Counted from the first letter of the stretch, positions 33,101-46,400 are shown. The stretch is DNA of 64,000 nucleotides from Blastomussa wellsi (GCA_947652115.1 OX393566.1:25580248-25644247), one strand, 5' to 3'. The notes: generated by a model not told the origin, from the letters alone. Program-made: numbers and translations.

Positions 33101-36100
33101 TTGGGATGTAGAAACAGGACAGTGTCTTCTGAAATACTTGGGTCATAATGGATCAGGTATTAAAATTATTTAATACGTTAAATTAACTCAATGCAGTAAA
33201 ATAATTAGAATTAGTAAATAAACATGCCTGGGCTTCAACCAATTGACATATTTTTCCTATTTTAACTACGAAAGTCAGTTTTACATATTTCTCTTTACCC
33301 AAATCAGTTGAAAGAAAGGATCAAAAGGATAGGGTCAAGGACATTTTTCTTTGGCCACTCCAGGTCCGTAAAGGAATTGGACCTCAGTCTATGCATGAGG
33401 GTCATGTCAGACCTGGGACTGCCTGATTCTCTGGCCTGTTTTAAGCCATATTTTGTGACACTTTCTTCTTATACAATTTGCAGTAAACTCCATAAGGTTC
33501 CATCCAACTGATGCAATAATTTGTACAGGTAATACATTAGATATTATTTTGTTCACAATTTCTAAAGTCACCAAAGCAGAGCTTGGTGTGATTTTGTGTG
33601 CTTTGTTTTGGGGGTCGCAGAGCCATGAAGGTGAGCAACAAATCTGCATTCTCCTCATCTTTGGCACTCATATCAGAGCAGAGGATTTGCTGCTAAAACT
33701 AAGCATTTGTCTGCGAAATCAGGCAACTACCACAATCTCCATTGCATTTATTATTTTACTTTTTAGGATCAGGAGATGGCACATGTCACATATGGAGAGC
33801 TTTAGACTCAAATCCTGAACAGGTAAGACAATTAAGCAGTAAAACACATAGCCTTGATAACTGCTAATATCACCAGCTTGCAGACCACATGCCAAATTCT
33901 GTATTGTAAGTCAATCCATGTGCTTTTCGTGAAACTTTTTCACAACAGACCTGTGTACAGTGGTTTTTGAACAGATTGTTTGTCAGGTTCGATGCACAAG
34001 CTTGCAACAGACACAACTACATCAGACAGCCAGCTCAGCTAACAGCAGGACCTTACCCCAAACACTGACATTAAAGGAATTTTAAGGAGTATTTTTAAAC
34101 TATTGTGTTCAAAAACACGAGTTTTTTGAAAGATGGCAAAACGTCTCACCAATAATTATTAACATTATTTTCCAAACTGTGCCATTATTAGAGACATGCA
34201 CAAGGTTCCATGTTTTGATTAATTTTGGTCTGCATGTTTTGAAGCGCTCCCATCCAGGCTCAGCAGATGAAGCAGATAACATAACAGATGAGGAGCTTGA
34301 AGGTAAAAATGAATGTCATCTTGACTGTTAGTAACAATCAGGTGTGATCCTATGTACATACATAGTGGACGATAGTTATTCAAGAGCAGATCCACACAGG
34401 TTTGATGGTTTCAAAAATAATTTTTTGGAAGTAAGCATCAGCAACTGGATAGGCAGCTGTACGTATCATGTTAATAGTGGTTAATAATATGATCAGGTTT
34501 AAAGTGGCTGGGAGGGCACTCGCACTGAGGCCTTTGCCCTCAGTGCTTTTTGTGGGGAGCTCGATCCCTGATGTTGTTTACCAGGAGGTAAGTTTACTCG
34601 TTGCACGGTGCCTGCAGTATCTCATCCCACCCCACTTCACCTCGAAGATCCTCTCCACCATTCTGTGGTGTGACTGTGATGGGCTATGGCCTGGTTGCTG
34701 GCAACCAGTCCTCCCAAGCACTGGGAGATCGTTGGTCCTGGCCTGGCATGAGCTGCTTTAAATGTTATTATTTTGAGCTGATTGCTATGACCAGAGTAAC
34801 CAGCGGTATATATACCGCTTATTAAAACCTAGCTATGGTATATTGCATTTCTTGAGCTCTGATTGGTTTAGAGGCAATAGTATGTGAGCTCATATACCAT
34901 TGACCTACCAATGTAGTGAGTGTACGCGTAGAATAATGCATTTTCTGCCATGTTTGTACAATATTTTTTGGGCATTTTTAATAAAACAATTATTCCACTC
35001 GCGCTTGTTGGATATAAGATGGTGATAGCGAACTCGGTGCTATGCGCCTCGGCTATAGATCTACCATCTCATATCCAATGCGTGCCTGTGGAATAATTGT
35101 TAATTACTACATGCAATGATGCGACAGTGCTCCTTTAAATGCTATTGTTAATTTAGATAATGCTTGTATTAAAATTATTACCTAGATTAACAGGCATTGC
35201 ATAACTGCAGCTTATGAATTCTATGATGCTTGGTAACATCAGAAATGTTCTTATCTACTGGTAGGTCTTGATAATCCTGATGCAGCCGCCCCAGCATTCA
35301 TATTGAAGTCTCCAATCTGTGAACTAAAGGGACATGAAGGTATATATTTACATCCAATCTCAGTATGATATTGTTCCTAAGTGTGTCACATTTTTCTATC
35401 GCACTCATTTGTTTTCATTGCACATTCCAGGTGCAGTAATCGCAGCTGATTGGTTCACCTCAGGCAAGCAGATTGTCACAGCATCATGGGATCGATGTGC
35501 TAAGTTGTGGGATGTGGAGACAGCTGAACAAGTTCATCAATTGACTGGTAATAACAAGTACTTGACATCTTGGTAATTCTAAACTATCTTTCAAAATCTA
35601 AGTTTTCTCTCTTAATGAGAATTAAGAAAATCGTCAGAACTCTGCATTTGAATAACCACTAACATTCGTAAACATTCCTTTTCCTTTTCAGGCCATGACC
35701 AGGAACTGACGCACACCTGTACCCACCCTACTCAGCAGCTAATTGTCACCTCTTCAACCGACACAACATTCCGTCTGTGGGACTTTAGGACTCCTTCCAT
35801 TCATTCAGTCAACGTGTTCCAGGGCCACTCAGAGTAAGATTTTTTTATTTCTCGCCCATGTGATGTCCAGGATTTTTCTGCAAGCTTGATTTGCTCCTCC
35901 AATCTTCTGACTTGCGGTGATGTATATTGTTTGTTTTCTTTGTAGCACGGTGAGATCGACAGCGTTCACAACGAAAGACATTGTTGTGAGTGGAAGTGAT
36001 GATAGAACTGTCAAGGTAAGTAGTCCTTTACTGTGGGGGATAAAGGCCAGTGGATTCAGTGCAGGTTATATAGGGGGAATTGGGGGCTGGGATTCTATAG

Positions 36101-37865
36101 CCTGCGAGTTGGCTTACGTTTGTGAGCGAGACATTTTTGTAAGTGGAAGTGATGATAGGGTATATAGGAGGAATTGGGTGGTGTGATCTTGTAGCTGCGA
36201 GTAGTCTTACGTTTTACTGCAGGGGCAGCGAATTCGCGAGAAGCGAGCTAGCTAGGAGTGGCAAAGCAACAGTCTCCTCCCTGGATACTGGGCATTTAGG
36301 TCTGGGGGATGGGACCAAGCAAATCAGATTACAGTGGAACCTCAGGTCACCAATGGGCCACCGTTTTAAAGAGGTTCTTTTGAAGAGAAGTTTTATTCGG
36401 GCCAAAATAAAGTGACCGTAGCAGTGAGGTGACCATAAGGCGGGTTGCACTGTACCATCATGATGGTAATTGCAATTGTAAAGCAGTACGACTTTTCCTT
36501 TAATTTAAGAAATCTTTTTCTAAGGTTTGGGATCTAAAGAACATGCGCTCACCCCTAACAACCATTAGTACAGATTCTTCTATCAACAGGTAAGGCAATT
36601 TTTAATGGCAGCTAGATAACAACAGATATTTACTGGCTTATTTTAGAGTCTTCAAAAATACTCGGCCTTATCCTGCACTAAAAGGTGTTGTTAAAATTCT
36701 TTCCATAGACTCTCTGTGTCACCAGTGAACAATGTGATCGCCCTTCCTCATGACAATCGACATATTAGATTGTTTGACATCAGTGGTGTAAGACTCACTC
36801 GACTGCCTCGCAGAAACGGCCAGGTATGTCAATCTCTGGAGACTATCTGTATCTAATCTGTCTGAGTGATATCATTGCTTAAACAAGAAACCTGTGCAAT
36901 AACCAATCAAAGCAAACAGATTTTTTACCAATCAGAAACGAAACCTCAGAGAGTCGTGACTTGGATACATGTAACCTGAGTTGTTCCGCGCTTAGCACTG
37001 ATTGCATACATGATTTCCTGCGTTCAGCACTATTTGAATATTTTCCCGCGTTTGGCACTGTTTGTGGTTGATTTCACACTGTTCGCTTTTTTCCGCGTTT
37101 GACACTGTTCGCTTTTTTCCGCGTTCCACACTATTCGCTTTTTTTTTCCGCGTTTCACACTGTTCGCTTTTTTTCCGCGTTTCACACTGTTCGCTTTTTT
37201 CTGTGTTTCACACTGTTCGCTTTTTCCGCGTTTCACACTGTTCGCTTTTTTCCGCGTTTCACACTGTTCGCTATTTTTCCGTGTTTCACACTGTTCGCTA
37301 TTTTTCCGCGTTTCACACTGTTCGCTTTTTTTTTCGCGTTCCACACTGTTCGCTTTTTTCCACTTTTCACACTGTTCACTTTTTTCCGCGTTTCAAACTC
37401 TTCGCTATTTTTCCGCGTTTCACACTGTTCGCTTTTTTCCGCGTTTCACACTGTTCACCTTTTTTTCCGTGTTTCACAATTTTCGCTTTTTTTCCGCGTT
37501 TCACACTATTCGCTTTTTTTTCCGCGTTTCACACTGTTCGCTTTTTTTTTTCCGCGTTTCACAGTATCCTTTTGTTTTCCAAGGTTTTGCACTGCTGCAT
37601 ATGAATTCCCCTTCTCTACTCCAGCGATATCGTTTTTGGCCCTCCAGGCTTGCTTTTCCTCAGGCCATTTTGCTATTTAGTTGGTTCCAGAACATGGTTC
37701 CAGAACAAGACTAAAATCATGCACTGTCCTTTTCAGGGTCATCAACGTATGGTTTGCTGTACAGCTTGGGGAGAAGAAACCAGCGTAAAGACTTGTAATC
37801 TGTTTTCATGTGGATTTGACAAACGGGTGCTTGGATGGCAAGTCAGGGAAGAGAAGGACAAATGA
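30125..37865 (+). CDS. WDR37: WDR37, WD40-repeat protein, complete
   Basis: WD40 propeller protein, partner of PACS1/PACS2 in vertebrates. Fifteen coding exons: 30125-30344, 31859-31984, 32116-32174, 32517-32658, 33085-33156, 33484-33528, 33767-33822, 34245-34302, 35265-35339, 35431-35547, 35692-35833, 35946-36015, 36525-36589, 36709-36823 and 37737-37865. Phases match; 1491 bp, 496 aa (human 494). The N-terminal region has [11 protein letters not shown] and a coiled-coil segment [20 protein letters not shown]. The basic linker [20 protein letters not shown] is nearly identical to human. WD repeats follow, with [60 protein letters not shown] and [20 protein letters not shown]. The start ATG is the first in frame. 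Intron 12 holds an exon relic and intron 14 a minisatellite. Confidence 0.95.
34985..35101. mobile_element. AACAATTATTCCAC foldback element
   Basis: The left AACAATTATTCCAC is the inverse of the right GTGGAATAATTGTT. Inner arms share TTGGATATAAGATGGT with the complement of ACCATCTCATATCCAA. It lies in WDR37 intron 8 and is related to 19515-19618. Confidence 0.75.
36066..36213 (+). repeat. Decayed tandem duplication including part of WDR37 exon 12
   Basis: 36130-36158 closely resembles 35978-36006 of exon 12, sharing AGTGGAAGTGATGATAG. The sequence after it (36161-36213) resembles intron sequence 36066-36120, sharing GGAATTGGG, CTGCGAG and CTTACGTT. A unit of exon tail plus intron start was therefore duplicated in tandem. 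The copy lacks a usable splice donor and is not coding. Confidence 0.7.
37010..37585. repeat. ~26-bp minisatellite in the last WDR37 intron
   Basis: About 20 units of CGCGTTTCACACTGTTCGCT followed by a run of T and CC; unit length 25-29 bp, varying mainly by T-tract length. Open frames on both strands through the array (FHTVRFF and ANSVKRGK types) are by-products of the repeat and not genes. The array ends about 150 bp before the final exon. Confidence 0.95.
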
Positions 37866-38383
37866 TTGGTTAAAAATGCCAGAGAAAAGTCTGCATTGCT
37901 CTTTGAAGTTATTATTGGGTTGTCACGACACGCCTCTCTTCACTTGTTGTCACGCTCCTCCCTCATCGAGGGAAGTGTTGCGTGATTGTAAGTTAGCAAT
38001 GTGCGGATTTGAGTAGCCTGCCTGCAGCCGTCTCCTATTTCAAATAGCAGACGTTTGCACACAGGCTAAGATTTAATGTATTGCACCTCGTGTTAAATAC
38101 TAAGCTAAGAAACTGGTTAAATTTTGAAGGAGTGGACTGTTGTTTTCACTTAAAAAAAACGTTGGTCCGATGCACAGTCCTGATTTAATTTATTGAATAT
38201 GACATTTGTAAGTAGAGTGGTTTCATTTGTCTTGTACAGAACAAAACATGCAACCAGTTGTTGCAGGTTTTATTTATTGTTATTACTATTAATAATTGTG
38301 TGAATTAAATTAGTCTTCAAAGACTCTTATCAATGTAATTTGAAGAAATGAAATAATTTTATTATGGTAAATGCTTGATTTCT
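37866..38383. other. WDR37 3' flank
   Basis: Probably 3' UTR then spacer. No further gene is seen. Confidence 0.4.
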
Positions 38384-38393
38384 CCTAGTGTAT

Positions 38394-38569
38394 AGCCTGC
38401 GTAGCCGGTGGGATTTGAGGGTGCGAGCTACTCACTCAGCATTCGCGGGTCAAGAGGTCAAGTGGTGAAGCCGACTCCTCACCAATCTCTCCACGGCTTT
38501 GTCGCTCCGACGACGGCCTCCCCTAAAACAAAAACACTTCGCCGTGAATTCCGCCAGCTACGCAGGCTA
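38394..38569. mobile_element. MITE with AGCCTGCGTAGC TIR and 10-bp TSD
   Basis: AGCCTGCGTAGC at the left is the inverse of GCTACGCAGGCT at the right. The 10-bp direct repeat CCTAGTGTAT flanks it exactly (38384-38393 and 38570-38579). It is 176 bp and non-coding. The duplication length suggests MULE-type mobilisation. Confidence 0.85.
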
Positions 38570-38830
38570 CCTAGTGTATGCGATACATTGTCAAGTTGAG
38601 TAAAGGAAATCAGTGACCCAGGGATACTGTCTAACTGACTTAATGAGACTCGAGACTGAATATATCATTAGCCCTCAGCAGTGTTCATAGAGTGAACAAA
38701 TCGTAAATCAAGGTAGCAGCTTGCAGGCTAAAACCAAAGCTGCAGAATTTTTAGAGCTTTAATTCCTAGACAGTATCACCAACAAATGGTCTCGGCCCGA
38801 AAGCAGTCAGCAACTTTCTCCCTGGATCGT

Positions 38831-38981
38831 TTTCACGTGACGTCACGAGGGCCATGTTGGTGGACTAGAACAATAGACTTTCTCTCCTTTGGAAACTAAA
38901 CTCTATTTTTATGCAAACGTTTCTTAACAATTTTGTATTGTTTAGTCCACCAATATGGCCGCCTTACCACGTGAGTGAAAG
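38831..38981. mobile_element. Foldback MITE (TTTCACGTGACG / GGTGGACTA)
   Basis: Inverted arms share CCATGTTGGTGGACTA with the complement of TAGTCCACCAATATGG, and the ends carry CACGTG. It is about 150 bp with no ORF. Confidence 0.7.
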
Positions 38982-39840
38982 CCATCTATTTTCATTCACT
39001 CCCAATGAACAATCCCCTTTATTGTTTTGCCGGCCTAGATGCATTGTTGTGACCTGTGATGTATTGTTTTAAGAACCAATGACATGGCTCGTTCCGAGAG
39101 GTAGTGGGTGACGACAGCGCTGCTTGTGTTCCATGGGGAGAATGGAGAGAGGTGACAAAAATAAAGCCTCTCGCCAGCCCCCTCACTCCTCTCGTGTAGG
39201 ACTGCTCCACAAAAAGTGCTCGTGCGCCTACATTGTTTACACGATACTATTTTCGTTGTATCAATATGGCACGTAGGGGACAATTTTTAATGCAGCAATT
39301 CGTTGTGGCAACGGACAAAGGATTTTTAAACTTTTTTTAAATCCAGCAACATTGTTAACGGTTGTAAGAATTAAAGTTGTTGCGTATAACATGGATTGAA
39401 AATAGGTGTTATCCTTAAAAGTAGTCTCGAATAAAAGTCATGTGTGAATTGTATTGTTGGAGTGACTGATCTGAAGATCAAGGCCACATTTGGTAGTCAC
39501 ACTTTCGTTATTAATTTTGTAACGAGAAATTAGTTATAGATCACTTTTGAGACATTAAAATAGAGTGATCCTTTCAATTGCGCAAATTTGATGTAATGAA
39601 AAAAAGTTTGAATAAAGAAGTAGGTTTGGTGAAACCTTTTGTGTATATTCTCTGTGTAGGAAATAGAAGAGTTCGAATTGGTCCAAGTCGCTCGTTTGAT
39701 TCGCTACGGACGGCGCAACAGAGGCTTGAAAATCAAAATGACGTTGGATCGCGCAACGGCGCAAGGCAAAACGGCATCAATACGTAAATAATTCCAATTT
39801 TGCGATAAGATCGTTTTCCACAAGCGATAATTTTCTACGC
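38982..39840. other. Intergenic, nothing recognised
   Basis: AT-rich spacer. Short open frames on both strands show no protein-family features. Confidence 0.45.
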
Positions 39841-39849
39841 TGTGCACCA

Positions 39850-40175
39850 TTCCCAGCCTGAGAACAGGCTCCCCGGCGAGCCGAGCGTAGACTGGGGAGA
39901 AGAAAAACTCGCGCTCGCAAATTCCGCTTCCTTCGCGATCCGGTGGGGAATTCGAAGGGGTATCTGGTGCAGCCCTCCCTGCGCCAAACGTAGCCTGCGA
40001 GCAAAGCGTTCCGGTCGGGAAGGGGTCTTTGGTGCAACGACTCCTGCGGGGGAAGGGCTCCATGGTGCAACCGCTCCGGCGCCAAACGTAGCCTGCGAGC
40101 AAAGCGATCCGGTGGGGAAGGGGTCTCTGCTATTTGGTCCTCTCCCACGCCAAACGTGAGCCTGATTGCCGGCTA
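39850..40175. repeat. GC-rich repeat block with ~98-bp unit
   Basis: GCCAAACGTAGCCTGCGAGC recurs at about 39983 and 40081 (98-bp spacing), with a third, truncated CGCCAAACGTGAGCCTG near 40149. Each unit also has a GGAAGGGGTCT segment. Overlapping open frames on both strands follow from the GC content. It resembles a degenerate MITE or SINE cluster. Confidence 0.6.
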
Positions 40176-40416
40176 CGTCAGTCCCTGTCAGATCGGTGAA
40201 GCTGGAATACCAAGAAACTGATGAAAACCACATGACAGTTTACTAAAACCCACAATTTATTGGCACTATCTTTCTTTAAATTTCCTCGTGCCCACTACTG
40301 ATCTGGCTTATCAGACTACTTCTAGGCACTCTGCCGTTCCTTCCTGTTCAGTTTAATAAATAGAAGTCTTGAATGGTCACCCATTACCCTCGGCAAAAAT
40401 ATTATTTATAATATCT

Positions 40417-43400
40417 TCAAAAATTTAATTGTTGATTGTCTTGTATAAGTTGATTCTCTTTGGCTTTAGTCCCGTCCACTTCCTCTTCATCCCATAATTT
40501 TTTCCACCAAGGAAGTTTGACTTTGCGCATTTCCTCATTATGACACTGCTGTGCTCTGGCTATCACGGGCGCCGATCTTGATGTGAAGGAGTCAAGCATG
40601 TCAGGTGTAACTTCGTGAAGCTTTGGCGCACCTGGAAAAAGGCGACAAATACGAAACTTATTTCTGATATGTAGAAGATATTAGAGACCATTAGATGTCT
40701 GCCTTTTTGTCTGGTGTGAGGATCTGATGTGCAATATTCAGTATCTGTTGACTACTATTTCCAAGTGTTCCCCACTAGGAAGTCGCCTTGTGGCAAGTCT
40801 AACTTGAGCTCTCGTAATTCCATGCGTTTTCCAGGACTTTACCCACGACCTTTTACAGTCTCCCATAACTTACATTTGGCCATTTTCGAGGGAATTTCCA
40901 AGAAATATTTCTTGATTGTGGGTTACCTATTTTGTACAGTCTTGTGGTGGATCTAGGGGAGGGGCCCAGCCCTCCCCCCTTATTTTTGACTTTTTGGTAA
41001 TGGTCCATGTATTCGACGGCACACATGACTCCCAATCTTAATTTTCAATACTGCCCCTCTCCCCCGTTAGCTCAAGGTCTGGATCCGCCAAAGCAGGCGG
41101 GATCATCACTTTCCATGGATTACACTTAAGGTGACTTGATGACGATTCCTTCATACTTGAAAGGTATAGATCGTCACTAAAAAAACGATCGAGCACCTTA
41201 AATTCATGACTTCCCAGACCTGGCAAAAAGACAACTTACGTACAGTTTACATAAAAGGGGAATCAGATTTTAAGGTTCCTTGTGTATGTTACTTTCTGTC
41301 CAGCCAGTCTGAGGTATATTTGCTACACCGGAATGTCACAATATACTTTATGGGCACAGAATTTGCACATATAAAAGTAGCTTTTTATTTATTCAATCAA
41401 TAATAAATTCACCTAACAACTGATCTGTGTCAACGTTCAGCCTGGCCAGCAGCGCACCTCTCTTCTGTTCAGTCATTCGTATCTTCATGTTAGACAACAC
41501 GTGATTGGCAAGCAGAGAAAAGGCCTTGGAGAGAAAATAGAGGAAGTAATTAGTTGGCCCATTCAGCAACATGGCTGGTATCCAGAGGGGCACTTGAGTG
41601 TTTGAAGTAATATATTGTTTTGTTTTGGTTAACTTTTTCAACCAGTCAAAAGTAAAACCAATTGTGACTGGCTAACATACGCTTTCGGTTCTTCAATACA
41701 CAGCCACAGTTTAAATAATGTTTAATTACTTCCTTCTCCATGACATTTTCGAAACCTTTTTTTATCATAACTGCAGAAATTCTCGCGCGCTCATTGGCTA
41801 ATGTTCGCGGTCTAAATATTCATCGAAACACGATGACGTAGTATGACGCCATCACGCGCGCTTCAGTTGCAAACTTTCAAAAACAACGAACTTCAGTCGC
41901 TCAAACTGTTTTACAGTCTTCGGTGCTGTTAGTTCTCAGAAATAAGCAACAAATTGCATCAAAGGGACTCCTTTAAAGGGGAGATCATCAAATTCGTTTT
42001 CAAGATGAATATGGATCGGGATTGAATTAATCTGCGAAGGGAAAACTCCGCGGCGGCCTCGTGAGCCAACACCAAATTTGACAATGTGATGAACAAATTT
42101 CGTGGTCGATTACAGGACGTACCACAACACGCTCACATCTATTTGTTAATGTTGCAAGACATAATTTGCGGACCTCTTGGGAAACTTGCTTTTGTTTGAA
42201 TGGCTACTTTCAATACTAAATTTTGAATTTTGTTTATCAATCTCTTCACTAAAACGTAAAGAGTGCTAACAGATCAGAGAAGGTTGCCTGCACAAGCAAG
42301 GTGTGGGGGTCCCTTGAATAAAATAATACCTTCTCATGAAGTTCTTTGAGTTCCTCCTGAGTTCTGTGCTTCGGCTAAAGGCAGCAGCAAAGAGAAGATT
42401 TACAATCAGAAGTGTCTAGTATTTGCTAAAAAATTATGACTCGAGCCAAAAGTTTTTCTGTGATCAACATGTAGATCTGTTTTGTAAGCATCTGCTGAAA
42501 GCCTTGATCAAGCATTTTATCCAAAATATAAAAAAATATATTTGCATTGACTTTAGATAACAAGCAATGAAGTTTAAAGGAGCAACGTCACAGTTTGTGC
42601 CTTTTGAAAAAAGTTAGCCTAAATTTTTCAAAATTATCATTTGCAATCTGCCTCAATCTTCTCCATCCTTAACCATCCTTGTTCCTTTTTGCTGTCATAT
42701 GACCTCTTTGATGTCTTCTTTCTTAGTAAACTATAATTAGTTTTAGGTTTCCAATGTTTTAAGGGTAATTTGGTTCATGGCCAAAAATAACTCAGAATAT
42801 CATGACGAAGCTCCTTTAAAGTAAAAAGATGTAAAAGATGCAACAAACCGGGTACTTCTGTCGACGTTCTGCAATCATGTTCTGTAGTTCAGCTCTCCTG
42901 GTGTCAGTCAAACCTGGTACTACAGGGTATGGGGTTTGACTCTCTGCCTTCCGCTGTTGATATCGGCGAAACTACAGAAAACAAATCAACAAGGGCGTTG
43001 TAATTTCATTACTGTTAATTAAAAGTTTTGATTGTTTTGTTCTCTCAAAAACAGCTCAAAACAGTCTAAATTCTTCACTGGCCAGTTCGATTTTCCTGTG
43101 CCAATTTGATGCAGGTGCAAAATACCAGTATTAAGGTAAATATCACGAAGAATTATTTCATTTTCTAGAGATGAATAATTCTTTGCCCTTTTTCAGCTTG
43201 CTGCATAAGGCAGTAAAACCATTTATCATAAGTAAAGAAAAGCAAATGGAAAAGTTAAGTCAATGTTGTGATGTTTCACTTCGTATTTAGACTTTCAAGC
43301 TCTGGCAGCTCTGTAACTTACTTTCTTGTCTGAAAAGTAGACTACAAACGGTTATTTTAAATTTATTAATGCAAGATAACTTACAAAGATATATGACAAC

Positions 43401-46400
43401 AAGATTACAAAACACTACTTACCGGTATACTTATACTTAGACTAAATTTACTTACAGGACAATACTTGCATATAATTATGGTAGTTACAATAGAAACGTT
43501 GTTTGTACTACTTACAAACACAAGGAATTGATATGTATACTGCTTACAACACCTAAGGTTGCCTTTTCTGATTTTTTAATGAGAAAACTTTACTTGGTTA
43601 TCTGGACGAACCTGTCTTTGAATTGTAACAGCAGCCCTCTCTCGCATAACTTCATCCCATCGTTCACAATATTTCCTTCGCCCCATCATCCCTCGAAAAG
43701 CCGCTTGTATTTTATTCGCGGCCTTCACTTGGTTTTCTGCCATAAACAAATTCACCTCTCTAGCAGGTACACCCTCTAACATCTTGAGCTGTTTTTGCAT
43801 GGATGATCTGAATTCGTTAATTCTCTTCTGCTCAATGGCAAGTTTGTGGTCCTCGTGTCGTTTTTCCTTGTCCCTTGCTTGCTCCTTGTCCAATTGATGC
43901 TGTCTGAACTTTCGCTGCAGTAAGATGATTCCGAACTCAGCCTGTTTGAGCCTCTGCCGCTGTTTGGAGCCACGGTAAAATGCTTGGATAACCGTTGCAG
44001 CACGAGAGAGTCTCTAAATAGAAAAGATAATTGTCGGTATGTTGAAAAGACAGCTACATGTAGAAATTGCAAAAAGGGACGGTAAAGCTCTTGCAGGAAA
44101 AATTAGCCTGTCCTGACATGGAATTATTCAAATACATTTTTCTGCAGTATCTATACTCCTGATGATTTTAATGACCCACAAAATATTAATAACAACTTAC
44201 AAAAAGGTGGAATAAAATAACATTTTAGCTTTACAAACCATTTGTTCAGCCTGAGCAATTGAGCCAGCCTCCAGTAGTGAAACAAGTCTTTTCACATCAT
44301 TGTCGAACCCACGAGCCTTCCATTTACTGAGGTAAGCCTTCAACCCCCTGAAAAACAGACCATAAAGTATCTCTTTAAGATGCAGCTCAGTCTGCTGTGA
44401 TTTTATATCAATAAAATTGTTTATAAGCAGCAGATATCTGACCTTACATGTTGAAGAAAAGAACTCAAAAGCTTGTATTACTAAACAACTCTCCTTCAGC
44501 TAGCGACTTACAAGTTTCTCTAGTGATAAGTCAATGCAGTTTATCGAACTGCGGTAAGAAAGTATTGTAATGTATTCCTGGCAAATATTTCATTGGAAAC
44601 ACAATAATGAAAAATTGGAGAATCATCATAAAGTGTAGTTACATTATCAGGACAACTACTAACTCCTGAAGATCCAATCACCACTAGTTTCTTTGAAATT
44701 TCCCCATGGGGAGGGGCCCTGTCACGGCATAAGGCAATAAGCCATTTTCAAGTTGCCTTTTACCTCTGTTTCAAAACAATTTCTAGCTGGTGCACAACCT
44801 TTCATTTTGAAGCAGATGAAAAATATAAATTTAGAAATGGCTTATTGAGGAGTAAGGATGGAAACAATTAAATTCAATGTTTATTCACCACATATTTACA
44901 TCATTTAATTAAAAAGAAAAACAGAACAAAAGATAAGAGAAATAAGTGGTAAGGAGACCTCAAAAAACCTCAGGGCTTATACTAAAAGGTCCCCTCGTTG
45001 ATACATAACAAATTCAGATATATGATACCGTGGATTACTTGACAAGTAGGTTATTTGTTTTATTTTTGCATATTTTAATTTTTGAAAAAATGAAGAAACT
45101 ACCACTGAATGTTACTAAAGTAAACTTCTGCTCAATGTACCTGTATCTTTTAGACAGTAAAATTTCCACAAGTGGTGAGTGGATATTGGTTGCAGTCAAT
45201 ATTAGACGAATTGATGCCCTGTTTAAAAACAACCAAAAGCCCTCACAACTACTTAACAACAACAACTTTATTAATTTAATACCTATTAAGTAACTTACAT
45301 GTTGAAGAAAAGAACTCAAAAGCTTGTATTACTAAACAACTCTCCTTCAGCTCGCGACTTACAAGTTTCTCTTCTTGCCAATTTCAAGGAACATACATAA
45401 AATTAAAACTGAAAACGAGAAACTTTTATGTCTAAGGGGCTTTCTGTTTGGGCTATTGTGCATTTTCTAATGGGGCTATATGTAATAGGCCATTTTCCGA
45501 GTTCCCGTTTCCCTCAGTTTCAAAATGAGTCTAAGTGTGAAACTATTCATATGGAAATAAGCTTGTTTTGCATGAGAATGAAGATGAAAGTAAAACACAT
45601 TTTCATATGAATGGTTTTGCACTTGGACTCATTTTGATGCTGAGGCAAAAGAGAACTCGGAAATGGCCTATTTAGGCAAAGTTAACCTTGAGTCAATGCT
45701 GGTCAGCGGTTTGCCGTCTAAAGCAGCTAGGGGTGGTCGCAGGGTCTCTTCTGGCTTTTGCTTGCAGTCATTTGCAAAGGCTCATTTGTTTTCAGTTTCA
45801 CTCGGTAGCTAGCTATTTGCTCACTATCTTCCGCCCAGCCCACCTTTCCCTCTCTTCTTTTGGGCTAAGTATTCCACTGAATGGAAATCTTGAGCCACCT
45901 GTGAGTGTCAATGTATAAACTGGGGAGATAAGTTAAGCTTTTGGACACGCAATGGAAGTTCGTCTGTCACCCAATTGCGGGGCGGTGTTCCCCCCTTAAT
46001 GCCATACATTAAACAAACTTATAAACTATACTCCAATCTGCACTCTAAAGAAAAGTAGCTTGATATCTATTTGACTTTAAATTGCAACACATGAATCACA
46101 CTTCTTTCTCAAATAGCCACAACAAGAGCACCCATAGCAGTTGTGAGCAATGAGATGCTGTATCATTTAAAGGAAACATTTGAAGGAAACAAGCAAGGTA
46201 TCTTCCAATGTCCAACAACCTGCATTTCACACCTGTGAGCTGAATAGAAAATTCCTAACTCTTACCTTACAATTGAAGATTCTTCTGATGCTGATATCTT
46301 AAAAACAATTTCATCCAAAATACTGTAAAGGGTGCTTGGTTTCAATTTTTCCATAGCCTGTCTGAAAAGGGCACACAATATTTCATGCATTGCAAGTAAC

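Noticed and set aside
37030..37680. Open frames of 104, 180 and 193 codons on both strands over the WDR37 intron 14 array
   Set aside because: They are repeated translations of a 26-bp minisatellite, lie inside an intron, and exist in several frames at once.
39704..40233. Overlapping open frames of 105-132 codons on both strands
   Set aside because: Caused by a GC-rich ~98-bp repeat; no frame resembles a protein family.
46113..46200. Possible IQCB1 exon between 46266 and 45218
   Set aside because: The minus-strand translation hits a stop and fits neither phase; the exon at 45141-45218 satisfies both phase and alignment.
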